A stretch of DNA of 64,000 bases from Candidatus Binatia bacterium. Lineage in GTDB: Bacteria > Desulfobacterota > Binatia > UBA12015. Positions 1 to 8,647 of the stretch are shown one piece after another. A program made the translations under genes and the position numbers. The stretch is taken from assembly GCA_029248525.1 (NCBI GenBank), contig JAQWJE010000008.1, positions 248,001 through 312,000 of the forward strand, given 5' to 3'. Numbering within the stretch: position 1 is the stretch's first letter; every line of letters starts with the position of its first letter. The notes under the pieces are model-generated. The model was not told the origin of the DNA and ran no database searches. It saw only the letters and a program-made list of their open reading frames with translations.

Positions 1-773
1 ACAATCGCCTGAATGACAGGTTTGCCGTCGACGAGACCTTCCCAGCAAAGTCGTTGGGCGGCGAGCCGTCCGGGTTCGATAATGCCGATCGGACATTCGA
101 TCGGGGCGGTCGCCGGAAAGACCTCGACCGTGGCCCGTTTCTTCTCGTCGAGCGAGAACTGCAACTCGTCCGCGATCATGTCGATCGACTGGTTGAAGCC
201 TCCGCTCATGATATCGAGCAGTGCGTTTTCCTTGGCTTCCTCAAGCGGTTTTCCGAAGTTCATCCAATCACGCAGCACATCCGGCGCTCCGTAGGTGCGG
301 CAGTCCGAGAATTCCTCGGCGCGAACCGAGGTGATTTGCTGCGAGAACGACGACAGCAGCAAGGGGAGCCTTTCGGTCATGCCGCCCGGGTGGATGCCGG
401 TGCCGTGGAGGGTTGCCTTGCCGCGGGCGCAAGCCTCCTTGATGCCCGTGGCGCCGATTCGCTTGGGATAGAACCAGTTCAGGGGCGTCACGACGTTGAT
501 GCCGGCGCTCAGAAGACGTTCGACCTCGTCATTGTTGGCAAAGAGGGGTGCGTAGAGGACGCAATCCGGTTTGAGTGCGAGGATATCGTCCATGGCGTTC
601 GTGGCCTTGACGCCGACCGGGTCGATCCCGGCGAGTGTTCCGGCGTCCATACCGGCTTTGTCCCCGGAATGAACCCAGACGCCGACCAGTTCCAGATCCG
701 GGTGGGCGGTGATGCCCTCGATCGCCGCTCGCCCAAGATTGCCTGTCGCCCATTGCACAACTCTGTATGTCAT
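1..773 (-). CDS. Dihydrodipicolinate-reductase-like NAD(P)-dependent dehydrogenase (partial)
   Basis: The gene starts at the ATG at 771-773 and runs off the left edge, so the C-terminus is missing; about 257 residues are visible. The N-terminus reads MTYRVVQWATGNLGRAAIEG, a Rossmann nucleotide-binding turn (GNLGRAA), followed by typical strands such as LELVGVWVHSG and PDCVLYAPL. This matches the family that includes 2,4-diaminopentanoate dehydrogenase and the many dihydrodipicolinate-reductase-like proteins of mycobacteria and some deltaproteobacterial lineages. It is not the lysine-pathway DapB, because the sequence lacks the usual DapB catalytic segment in the visible part. The substrate is unknown. 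No strong ribosome binding site precedes the ATG. It lies 44 bases downstream of the MFS gene on the same strand, so the two may be co-transcribed as part of a catabolic cluster. Confidence 0.72.
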   Translation of the reverse strand, partial: MTYRVVQWATGNLGRAAIEGITAHPDLELVGVWVHSGDKAGMDAGTLAGIDPVGVKATNAMDDILALKPDCVLYAPLFANNDEVERLLSAGINVVTPLNWFYPKRIGATGIKEACARGKATLHGTGIHPGGMTERLPLLLSSFSQQITSVRAEEFSDCRTYGAPDVLRDWMNFGKPLEEAKENALLDIMSGGFNQSIDMIADELQFSLDEKKRATVEVFPATAPIECPIGIIEPGRLAAQRLCWEGLVDGKPVIQAI

Positions 774-817
774 GGAGGGAAGATCTATCAGACGTTCGGC
801 CGAACGCGAACTGAATT

Positions 818-2029
818 TCAGCTTTGCTCGACAGGACTCGGAGCCCGGGTTCGGACCGCCGCCAAGGCCAGCACGGAGGTGATATTGAGGCAGGCGAAGG
901 CGAAAAAGATCCGCTCATAGCTCCCGAGAATATCATAGGTCCAACCGGCTGCGGCGGGACCGACGGCCGCGCCCGGGACAAGCGCGAGCAGAGCAACACC
1001 GTAGATCCCGGCGAGGTGGCGCGAGCCGAATCTTCGCCCGATCAGAAGAGGCACCACCACATCTTCGGCTGCTGTTGTGGCCCCGTGCAAGAGGAGAAAG
1101 ATCGGGATCGCCAGATAGGCATCGGGTGTGAGTATTAAAAAAGAGGCGATTGCCATCAGAATGAAATTGCCGAGCACGGCGGTTTTCGCGCCAATCCGGT
1201 CGGCGATCTGCCCGGCGCCAAGTTTGCCCGCGATCCCGATCCCGACCATCAGGCTGTAGGAGGCCGTCGCCAAACCTTCCGAATAGCCAGCATCACTCAG
1301 GTAGGCGACCAGCTGTGTGTTGACGCCGAGGCGGTAGAGATAGAATACGAAGATCGCCCAGAAAATCAGCCAGAAGTCTCGGGTCCGCAGGGCCGCCGAG
1401 ATGGCCGGGGCCTCCGGCGGATGTTCTTCCGACGAGGCTTCGTCCGGCGTTGCCGTCGTCCGATTTTGGACAAAGAAAAATGCGGGAATCACCAGCGTCC
1501 AGGCCAGAGCTCCGATGGTGAAATAACCCGATCGCCATCCCGCATAGGCCGCAATGGCGGTGGCGAGAACCGGACCGATCGCGCCGCCGATATTCGACCC
1601 GATATAGACAAAGGAGAGGGCGGTGCCGCGACGTTTTTCGAATCGTGAACTGATCGCGGCCGCGGTGGGCAGATCGCCGAGGCAGGCGACCGCAATCCCT
1701 GCGACGATCGCGATCGCATAGAATTGCCAGATCACCTGCATGCCACTGGCCGCGAGCAGGGCGAGGCTCATCAGGACCCCACCGGTCAGCAGGACGCCGC
1801 GGGGTTTTTTATCCGACAGTCTGCCGACGATCGGGCCGACCAGGGCTACGGAGGTGGCCAGAATCGGTTGAGCCACCGAGTAGGCGGTTCGCGACCAGCC
1901 GAGGTCCTCGGTGATCGGCTTCAGGAAAATAGGGAAGACATAGGCCCCAAAGCCCATGCCGATCTGGCAGGCCATGCAGGAGAGCACCAGTGTGAGATCC
2001 TCTCGTGATCGCGCTGGTGCTTTCGGCAT
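818..2029 (-). CDS. MFS transporter (monocarboxylate/oxalate-formate type)
   Basis: This 403-residue protein has about twelve hydrophobic segments and the MFS loop between helices 2 and 3 (GRLSDKKPRG), so it is an inner-membrane major facilitator. The N-terminus (LVLSCMACQIGMGFGAYVFP) resembles the monocarboxylate or oxalate/formate antiporter branch. An in-frame start 12 codons upstream exists, but a strong GGAGGG sits just before the ATG at 2027-2029, so the shorter form is chosen. The stop lies 44 bases before the dehydrogenase and the start lies 32 bases after the end of the formylglutamate-hydrolase-like gene, which suggests one minus-strand operon. The substrate cannot be read from the sequence; a small organic acid is a guess from the family. 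Confidence 0.85.
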   Translation of the reverse strand: MPKAPARSREDLTLVLSCMACQIGMGFGAYVFPIFLKPITEDLGWSRTAYSVAQPILATSVALVGPIVGRLSDKKPRGVLLTGGVLMSLALLAASGMQVIWQFYAIAIVAGIAVACLGDLPTAAAISSRFEKRRGTALSFVYIGSNIGGAIGPVLATAIAAYAGWRSGYFTIGALAWTLVIPAFFFVQNRTTATPDEASSEEHPPEAPAISAALRTRDFWLIFWAIFVFYLYRLGVNTQLVAYLSDAGYSEGLATASYSLMVGIGIAGKLGAGQIADRIGAKTAVLGNFILMAIASFLILTPDAYLAIPIFLLLHGATTAAEDVVVPLLIGRRFGSRHLAGIYGVALLALVPGAAVGPAAAGWTYDILGSYERIFFAFACLNITSVLALAAVRTRAPSPVEQS

Positions 2030-2033
2030 GCTG

Positions 2034-2039
2034 CCCTCC
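2034..2039 (-). promoter_or_regulatory. Ribosome binding site that fixes the MFS start
   Basis: On the minus strand the bases are GGAGGG, four bases before the ATG at 2029. This supports that ATG over the in-frame upstream start at 2065. Confidence 0.65.
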
Positions 2040-2061
2040 GTCTCTGATCTGGGGGAGGGAG

Positions 2062-3564
2062 TCAACCGCTTTGGGCGGGCGAGGTCTCCTGCGTGATGAC
2101 ACGAATCGATTCGATCAGGCCGATCGCTGTAGTCCCGTCGGTGAAATGGAATCGAGCGGGGCCGAACTCCAGGCGCGTCGCCCGATCGGGTTGTGTGCGC
2201 AGTACGGCAATTTGTGGGCCTGCTTCGATCCGGAATTGCCGCCCGTCGCCCGCCGTGCAGGTCTCGTCGAGCGAGCCTTCTGGCAGCTGCAGGTTCTCAC
2301 CCCTTCCATTCGCGTGAGCCAGATAGAGGCGACGCCCGGCGCGACGCCCAAACGGTCCTCCCGCCAGTGGTCCGGGCAGGCCTGTGGCTTGGAGCGAGTA
2401 GTGTTCGCCATCGACGCGCAGATCTCCGGTCACGGCGATTCCCAGATCGGTAGGGCGAGCCTCGCAATTCAGTTGTGCGGCGTGCAGAGGGGTCCGGCTC
2501 TGCTCGGTTTCGAATTGGAAGTAGCTCGCCGGCGCGGAGCTGAGATAGAGATGATTGTCGAAGTGGATCGAGAGGGTATCGTCCGACTGCTCGAGCGAGA
2601 AGCCATGGATTTCCAGCGCGCCGCGGGGGCGCCCATGACCGACAAATACGCCGACGCGCCCGTCGGGCAGGAAGATCATGAAGCGCGCGCCCATCGTGCG
2701 GTTCGGCATGAGCGCCATCCCGGCCAGCACTGCGAGGCCGGAGCGGGAATCGACAAACTGAAGTGTGGCTTGTTGCGGGTCTGGTTCCAGAACGGGTTTG
2801 GCCGCGGGTACCTCGATGGCGGTGGCGTTTGGCTCGGTCAGACTTTCGCGCAGCCGTTTGCGGAACTGATCGCATACAGAGCCTTCCCAGCGAAGCGGGG
2901 CTCCAAGTTCGAGTTGTATCGCATCGAGTTTTCCACGGGCGGCAATGCGTCGAATGGATTCGCACGCCTCGGGTACGTCGGCTCCGCCTGTGCGTCGGAA
3001 TAATTGCATCATATTATTGCGATGCGCCGCCGGCCATTGTTCGCCGCAGGTGGCTTCGATGCCGTCCGCATCGAGGTTGGCGCAGAGATGCGCCAGCGGG
3101 CCGCGCAGGAATTCCTCGGAGCAGGTCAGCCGATCAGCATCGGCTTTCTCGTCCCGAGCGCCCAGCAGCCGTTGGCCAAATCCGAAGTCCACTTTCGACT
3201 GGGTGATATGCCACCCGTGGACCACGAGGATCCGCACGCGTTCCCGAGATCTCAGCAAATTTTCGAGGTGGGTTTCGAGTGCCTCGAGAAACACCGGAGC
3301 GTCCCGAGCTGTTTGATCGATCCGGTTGAGATCGATGGCGTTCCGATCCAGAGAATCGTTGATCAGAAAGCTGGCCGAAAGTTCCTCGGCGAGGCGCAAG
3401 CCGAGGGCTGCCGTCCGAAGATCGTTGCCTTTTCGCGGCCAGGAGGAAGGCTGAAGGAGATCTTTCTCGGAGATGCCGCCATGGGGAGCCAGCACGAGGA
3501 TATTGCTGTCTCCGGTGCCCGAGACCAGCCAGGAAGGCAGTGTTTTGTTCACATCTCCTTCCAA
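2062..3564 (-). CDS. N-formylglutamate amidohydrolase-like protein with uncharacterised C-terminal half
   Basis: This is a 500-residue protein. Residues about 20-240 resemble the N-formylglutamate amidohydrolase fold: LAPHGG near residue 26, DLNR near 77 and LVVHGWH near 112 look like the zinc-binding and substrate-arginine motifs of that superfamily. The remaining 260 residues are rich in predicted beta strands with repeated GxFVGHG/GFSLEQ-like patterns and do not match a family I recognise. No signal peptide is evident, so it is probably cytoplasmic. It heads the minus-strand group with the MFS transporter and the dehydrogenase, and is divergent from the TonB receptor. The actual substrate is unknown: the family can act on amides and peptide-like compounds, but the fusion could have changed its role. 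Confidence 0.6.
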   Translation of the reverse strand: MEGDVNKTLPSWLVSGTGDSNILVLAPHGGISEKDLLQPSSWPRKGNDLRTAALGLRLAEELSASFLINDSLDRNAIDLNRIDQTARDAPVFLEALETHLENLLRSRERVRILVVHGWHITQSKVDFGFGQRLLGARDEKADADRLTCSEEFLRGPLAHLCANLDADGIEATCGEQWPAAHRNNMMQLFRRTGGADVPEACESIRRIAARGKLDAIQLELGAPLRWEGSVCDQFRKRLRESLTEPNATAIEVPAAKPVLEPDPQQATLQFVDSRSGLAVLAGMALMPNRTMGARFMIFLPDGRVGVFVGHGRPRGALEIHGFSLEQSDDTLSIHFDNHLYLSSAPASYFQFETEQSRTPLHAAQLNCEARPTDLGIAVTGDLRVDGEHYSLQATGLPGPLAGGPFGRRAGRRLYLAHANGRGENLQLPEGSLDETCTAGDGRQFRIEAGPQIAVLRTQPDRATRLEFGPARFHFTDGTTAIGLIESIRVITQETSPAQSG

Positions 3565-3634
3565 CGGGAACTGTCTCTCGCTTGCAAGTCAGCCAGCTTA
3601 GGGAGGGCCGCTTGTGGAGAATTAGAGCAATCGA

Positions 3635-3664
3635 TTGACCCGTGGGGCCTTGCGCTTGTATGGG
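3635..3664 (+). promoter_or_regulatory. Possible sigma70-type promoter of the TonB receptor gene
   Basis: In the 122-base divergent gap there is TTGACC (3635-3640), an 18-base spacer and TATGGG (3659-3664). The -35 box is a good match, the -10 box is weak. A transcript starting near 3671 would have a short leader before the ATG at 3687. Confidence 0.3.
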
Positions 3665-3686
3665 ACTGGGAGCTGGGGGGGGCGCC

Positions 3687-6107
3687 ATGCGAGGTCGAAT
3701 TCGAGTCGGGTCCACGGTAGTTTTGATGTTGTTGGGAGTCGCTGTCGCGGCGCAAGGCCAACCGGCCGCCGGGGGCAGCTATCTGGAGTCAGTGGAAGAT
3801 CCGGTCGCCGTCGGGGGAGAGGGCTCCGAGGTCGATTCGCTGGAGGCTCAAGCTGAGGCAATTGCCGATGGCGGGACTGCGGGGCTTACCAAGCCGGCGC
3901 TCAAGGCGATCGAGGAGATCGTGGTCAGCGCGCGAAAACGACAAGAATTGCTCGAGGACACCCCGATCTCGATTACTGCACTCGGCGTGGAAGAATTGCG
4001 CGAATCCAATGTCGAGCGTCTCGACGATATCGCACGCCTGGTCCCGAACCTGCAGATCGAGCGCGGTGCCGAGGGCTATTCCGCAAATATTGTCATTCGA
4101 GGCGTCGGCAATCCCTATGCTTCGGCGATCGCCTTTGATCCGGGCGTCGGCGTATACGTCGACGGCGTTTATATGGCGCGCGCCATGGGTGCGTTACTCG
4201 ATATTGTGGACGTCGAGCAGATCGAAGTGCTCCGCGGGCCTCAGGGAACGCTGTTCGGAAAAAATACTGTGGGCGGCGCGCTGAATATCACGACCAAAAA
4301 GCCGACCGGCGAGCTGGAGGGATTTGCTCTGGTCCGTCCGGGCAATCGCGGGACGCTCTTTACCCAGGCCATCCTGAACGTCCCGATCCTTCGGGATCGC
4401 CTTTTTGTGCGCGGCGCGTTTTCCTCGAACCAGGATCGCGGCTTCTCGAAAAATATTGACACCGGCAAATGGTATAGTGCGCGCAACTCGATCGCCTTTC
4501 TCGGAAGTCTGCGCTGGTTGGTGACCGATGACCTGACGCTGGATGTTTCGGGTACCTGGTCGCGTGAGCATACCGGAGGCGCGGGTGGCCAATGCATCTT
4601 CATCCAGCCCATCGGTCTGGGGAATCTGGTCGAGAACCCGCCCGGCATGCAGGACCCATGCGAGGAGTCCACGCCGCGCACGAACAGCTCGAATGTGCCG
4701 GGACTGGTGGATCTCCCCAGCTATGGTGCCTGGGCTACGGCGAGTTGGGATATCGGCGAGTTGGGTTTGCTGAGTGACCTCAGTGCGAAGTCGATTACGT
4801 CGTGGCGCGAACAGAACCCGCGCCTGCGCTCGGATGTCGACCAGACCCGAGCGCCCGCTCTGTGGCGCGACAGTACCGGGGGTGGGCCTCTGCAGGGCGT
4901 CGCCGGCGCGCAGCGCCAGATCAGTCAGGAGCTGCAGGTGGCAGCCGCGGCCTGGGAGGACCGATTTCATATCATCGCCGGGGCCTTCGGCTACTGGGAG
5001 ACGGGCACCGATGGCCAGGTGCTGGACGTCACGCCGATCGGGCTCACGACCCTGAACTTGCGTACGATCGATAACTGGAATTGGGCGCTCTTTACTCAGG
5101 CGACTCTGGATCCTGTCGAATGGCTGAGTCTGACTGCCGGGATTCGCTATACGGAGGATAAAAAGGGCCTGACCGCCCAGAACTTTGATGCGTTGGATTC
5201 GGAGAGTCCCATCTTCACCAAGGACGAGTCCGCGAAGTTTGATGCCGTGACGCCAATGGCTTCGGTCGCGCTCAGTATGCCTGAATCCTATCTGGTCGAT
5301 GGTCCATTCGATCATCTGATGGGCTATTTCAGCTACGCGCAAGGTTTCCGCGGGGGCGGCTTTAACGGTGTGATCGATCCGTCGATGACCAAACTGGATC
5401 AATTCGGGCCCGAGACTCTCGACTCCTTTGAAGTCGGGCTGAAGACCATCGCCTTCGATCAGCGCCTGACGTTCAATATGTCGCTGTTCATGGCCACCTA
5501 CGACGATATTCAGGTCACCACGCAGGTCGAGATCGAGGATCCGGGTGGCTCGGGGCTGACTATTGGTCAGGTCACGTCGAATGCCGCGCGAGCGGGCAAC
5601 CGCGGAGCCGAGTTCGAGGTGATAGCACTTCCTATCGAGGGCATGATCGTGCAGGCAACGCTCGGTCTGATGAACCCGCGTTATGCAGACTTCCGGGGTA
5701 GCACAAGTCAGCTGGACAGCGGTGAGAATCTGGTTCGTGACGGCGAGAGCTTCAACAATGCGCCGCAGGCGCAATCGCATATCGCGATCCAATACTCCCT
5801 GCCAGTGCGCCTGGAAGGAGCGATGTCCGGCTGGCTCACGCCGAGGCTGGAATGGGACTACCGGAGTTCGTTTCACAGCGCGTTCCCCGAGATCCGCCAG
5901 GGGGTTCAGCCTTCCTACAATCTGCTGCATGCGCGGCTGTCGTACGCCTTTCTTGACGATCGCGCGCAAATTGCATTCTGGGGGCGGAATTTGACCGACA
6001 AGGTCTATCTCAACTACGTGACGCCGGTGGCTTCGAGCTTCGGTTTCATCGTGAAGTATTACGATGCGCCGCGAACGTTCGGGGCCGAGCTTTCCTACAG
6101 CTTCTGA
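3687..6107 (+). CDS. TonB-dependent outer-membrane receptor
   Basis: This 806-residue protein begins with a signal peptide (MRGRIRVGSTVVLMLLGVAV, cleaved after an Ala-rich stretch). After a 45-residue linker comes a TonB-box-like EEIVVSARKRQE at about 76, then the plug domain (DTPISITALG, RGPQGTLFGKNTVGG) and a long beta-barrel ending in an aromatic terminal strand (SYSF). This architecture is the type common in sphingomonads and other degraders of hydrophobic or bulky compounds. It imports a ligand across the outer membrane using the ExbBD-TonB system, which is not in the window. An upstream in-frame start (3642) exists, but the signal peptide begins at 3687. The neighbouring SDR and minus-strand enzymes suggest uptake of a carbon source rather than iron, but this is inference. 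Confidence 0.92.
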   Translation: MRGRIRVGSTVVLMLLGVAVAAQGQPAAGGSYLESVEDPVAVGGEGSEVDSLEAQAEAIADGGTAGLTKPALKAIEEIVVSARKRQELLEDTPISITALGVEELRESNVERLDDIARLVPNLQIERGAEGYSANIVIRGVGNPYASAIAFDPGVGVYVDGVYMARAMGALLDIVDVEQIEVLRGPQGTLFGKNTVGGALNITTKKPTGELEGFALVRPGNRGTLFTQAILNVPILRDRLFVRGAFSSNQDRGFSKNIDTGKWYSARNSIAFLGSLRWLVTDDLTLDVSGTWSREHTGGAGGQCIFIQPIGLGNLVENPPGMQDPCEESTPRTNSSNVPGLVDLPSYGAWATASWDIGELGLLSDLSAKSITSWREQNPRLRSDVDQTRAPALWRDSTGGGPLQGVAGAQRQISQELQVAAAAWEDRFHIIAGAFGYWETGTDGQVLDVTPIGLTTLNLRTIDNWNWALFTQATLDPVEWLSLTAGIRYTEDKKGLTAQNFDALDSESPIFTKDESAKFDAVTPMASVALSMPESYLVDGPFDHLMGYFSYAQGFRGGGFNGVIDPSMTKLDQFGPETLDSFEVGLKTIAFDQRLTFNMSLFMATYDDIQVTTQVEIEDPGGSGLTIGQVTSNAARAGNRGAEFEVIALPIEGMIVQATLGLMNPRYADFRGSTSQLDSGENLVRDGESFNNAPQAQSHIAIQYSLPVRLEGAMSGWLTPRLEWDYRSSFHSAFPEIRQGVQPSYNLLHARLSYAFLDDRAQIAFWGRNLTDKVYLNYVTPVASSFGFIVKYYDAPRTFGAELSYSF

Positions 6108-6182
6108 TCGGTAGCGTGCGTCCGGTGGTAAATATTTTCGATCTGCTGGTCAGCGGCCGCGGAATATGATCGGTCTCGGACC

Positions 6183-6980
6183 ATGGGACGACTGGAGAAC
6201 AAGGTAGCGATTGTTACGGGCGCGGCGCAGGGTACCGGGGCCGTCATTGCCGAGACGTTTTTGCGCGAGGGTGCCCGCGTAGTTTTGGCCGATGTGAAAG
6301 AGGAGCAGGGTGCTTCTCTGGCCCGGGATCTGGGCTCGCAGGCTCGATTCGAGACCCTCGATGTGCGCCACCCCGAGAGTTGGGCGTCGGTGGTCTCTGC
6401 TGTGGGCGATGATTGGGGGGGCATCGATATTCTGATCAACAACGCGGCGGTCCTGTGGATCGCCTCGTTGGCGGATACGTCCCGCGAAGATTTTCTCCGC
6501 TGTGTCGAGGTAAACCAGCTCGGTCCGTTCCTCGGTATTCAGGCAGTGGCGTCTTCGATGCGAGAGCGCGGGGGTGGCGCGATCGTCAATATCGGCTCGA
6601 CTGATGGATTGCGCGGCATGAATGGTGTGGTCGCCTATGGGTCGAGCAAATGGGGTGCGCGCGGATTAGCCCGCAGCTCGGCGATGGAACTCGGACAGTA
6701 CCGCATTCGCGTAAACACGCTTTGCCCCGAAGCAGGCAACCCGAATATGAGCGCGCCGTTTTTTCCGGGAGCGCCGGACCTCTCGGACGTCCCGCACCAG
6801 ATGATGCAGCAGATCCTCAAGTCGCCTGAGGGAGCCGACTCGGCCAGCCGTCTGCGGGATGTGGCCGCAATGGCGCTGTTTCTGGCCTCGGACGAGAGCC
6901 AATCGTGCACCGGGCAGGATTTCATCGTCGACGCCGGGCTTACGGCGGGAATGATTCAGGAAGGACTTCCGCGCGGATGA
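6183..6980 (+). CDS. SDR-family short-chain dehydrogenase/reductase
   Basis: This is a 265-residue classical short-chain dehydrogenase. It has the cofactor motif TGAAQGTGAV at about 13, an Asp (VVLADV) at the end of beta 2 that favours NAD(H), the NNAA motif, a catalytic Ser (IGSTDG) and YGSSK (YxxxK). The layout resembles hydroxysteroid or cyclic-alcohol dehydrogenases, but the substrate is not determinable. It lies 75 bases after the TonB receptor on the same strand, so they may be co-expressed. It ends convergently with gspE. Confidence 0.88.
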   Translation: MGRLENKVAIVTGAAQGTGAVIAETFLREGARVVLADVKEEQGASLARDLGSQARFETLDVRHPESWASVVSAVGDDWGGIDILINNAAVLWIASLADTSREDFLRCVEVNQLGPFLGIQAVASSMRERGGGAIVNIGSTDGLRGMNGVVAYGSSKWGARGLARSSAMELGQYRIRVNTLCPEAGNPNMSAPFFPGAPDLSDVPHQMMQQILKSPEGADSASRLRDVAAMALFLASDESQSCTGQDFIVDAGLTAGMIQEGLPRG

Positions 6981-6991
6981 ATCGCCCGATG

Positions 6992-7021
6992 GCCTCGGCG
7001 CGTTGAGGCGCGTCCGGAGGC
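6992..7021. terminator. GC-rich imperfect hairpin between convergent genes
   Basis: The stem GCCTCGGCGCG pairs with CGCGtCCGGAGGC around a TTGAGG loop, with one bulged base. It lies in the 80-base gap between the SDR stop and the gspE stop. There is no T-run, so it may act only as a weak bidirectional terminator. Confidence 0.3.
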
Positions 7022-7060
7022 GCGGCTCCCGACGTTTCGGCGCTCCCCTGCGGAGGCGGT

Positions 7061-8647
7061 TTACTCTTCCTGCGTGACGCGCAGGACTTCCTCGGCCGAG
7101 GTGATGCCGGCGGCGATCTTGGCTGCCCCGTCCTGACGAAGAAGCTTCATATTGCGAGCGGTCGCCAGGCGCCGGAGGGCGGCGGCGTCGGCTCGGTCCA
7201 TGACCAGTTGTCGAATTTCGTCGTCGAGCAAAAGAAGTTCGTGGATGCCGGTTCGCCCCTGATAGCCGGTATCTTTGCAATCCGAACAACCGGGACCGGG
7301 TCGGAAGACGGGCGTGTCGGCGGACAGGCCCAACTCTTGTCGGGCGTTCTCGTCGAGCTGACCTGGCTGTCGGCAGGTCGGGCAGAGGCGGCGCACCAAT
7401 CGTTGCGCCATGATGCCCACCACCGACGAGGATACGAGGAAGGGTTCGATCCCCATATCGACAAGCCGGGTCACGGCGCCAAAAGAATCATTGGTATGCA
7501 GGGTGGAAAAGACGAGGTGGCCGGTAAGCGCGGACTGAATCGCGATTTCGGCAGTTTCACTGTCCCGGATTTCGCCCACCATCACGACATCAGGGTCCTG
7601 TCGGAGAACCGAGCGCAGCCCGCTGGCGAAGGTCAGGTCGATCTTCGGATTGACTTGAATCTGTCCGACACCATGCAGCTGATACTCAATCGGGTCTTCG
7701 ATGGTGATGATATTGCGCGTCGCAGCGTTGAGCCGCGAGAGGGCCGCGTAGAGTGTCGTCGTCTTGCCGCTGCCGGTGGGGCCGGTAACCAGCAGGATCC
7801 CGTGACTGGACTGGATCAGACCTTCGAGCTCCTCGAGGAGTTCGCCGCCGAGCCCAAGTTCCTCAAGGGAGAGAAGCCCTCCGGCGCGGTCGAGGAGGCG
7901 CAGCACAATACGCTCGCCGAACTGGGTCGGAACGGTCGAGACGCGGACGTCGACATCGCGTCCGGCGGCACGGAACCGAAACCTTCCGTCCTGGGGCAGG
8001 CGCTTCTCCGCGATATCGAGTCCGGCAAGAATCTTGATGCGCGCGGTGGTCGTCGGATGATACCGACGCGGCGGCTTGAGGATATCGTATAGGATCCCGT
8101 CGATCCGGAAGCGGATTGCGAGTTCGCGCTCGAAGGGCTCTATATGAATATCGGAGGCGCGATCCTTCAATGCCTGAAAGAGAAGCGAGTTTACGAGCCG
8201 GATGATGGGTGCCTCATCGTCGGCATCGAGCAGGTCGCGCGGCTCTTCGAGTTCATGAGCGACGTCATCGAGAGCTTCCGTCTCGATATCGTCCATGACG
8301 GCTTCCGCGCTGCCCTGTGTCTTGTCGTAGGTCTTGTTGATCGTGTCGAGAATCGCGCTCGCAGGCACGACTACCGGGTGGATCCGGCATTGGAAGAGCG
8401 CGCGCAGGTCGGCCGTTGCCTCCAGCGAACGAGGGTCGCCAACCGCGACTTCGAGACCACCCTCGGCTGTTTCGGCCAGAGGCAGGCAGGCGCTGCGACG
8501 AGCCCAGGCGATCGGCACCCGCGCGACCAAATTCGGGTTGATTTCAGCGGCTGCCAGACTTTCTCGAAAGGGCAGTCCGAAGGAGGCTGCCAGTTCGGCC
8601 GCTTCCTTCGCATCGGGCAGGCTGGCTTCTGTTTCGGCTTTGGGCAT
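7061..8647 (-). CDS. gspE: Type II secretion system ATPase GspE
   Basis: This 528-residue protein powers pseudopilus assembly at the inner membrane. Residues about 1-110 form the N-terminal GspE/PilB N1-type domain. The ATPase core follows, with Walker A GPTGSGKTTT near 288, an Asp box (IIRLVNSLL..ASDIHIEP) and Walker B VVMVGEIRD. A four-cysteine zinc motif (CPTC near 424, CSDC) is present before the C-terminal segment, as in typical GspE. Its start overlaps the gspD stop by one base (TGATG), so the two are translationally coupled. It is the last gene of the minus-strand operon. Confidence 0.95.
   Translation of the reverse strand: MPKAETEASLPDAKEAAELAASFGLPFRESLAAAEINPNLVARVPIAWARRSACLPLAETAEGGLEVAVGDPRSLEATADLRALFQCRIHPVVVPASAILDTINKTYDKTQGSAEAVMDDIETEALDDVAHELEEPRDLLDADDEAPIIRLVNSLLFQALKDRASDIHIEPFERELAIRFRIDGILYDILKPPRRYHPTTTARIKILAGLDIAEKRLPQDGRFRFRAAGRDVDVRVSTVPTQFGERIVLRLLDRAGGLLSLEELGLGGELLEELEGLIQSSHGILLVTGPTGSGKTTTLYAALSRLNAATRNIITIEDPIEYQLHGVGQIQVNPKIDLTFASGLRSVLRQDPDVVMVGEIRDSETAEIAIQSALTGHLVFSTLHTNDSFGAVTRLVDMGIEPFLVSSSVVGIMAQRLVRRLCPTCRQPGQLDENARQELGLSADTPVFRPGPGCSDCKDTGYQGRTGIHELLLLDDEIRQLVMDRADAAALRRLATARNMKLLRQDGAAKIAAGITSAEEVLRVTQEE

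Noticed and set aside
54-920. Long plus-strand frame (288 codons) at the left edge
   Set aside because: It is antisense to the dehydrogenase and MFS genes and has no recognisable domain; high GC creates such shadows.
4194-5969. 591-codon minus-strand frame inside the TonB receptor
   Set aside because: Composition is Arg/Gln-rich with no domain, and the receptor frame is clear on the other strand.
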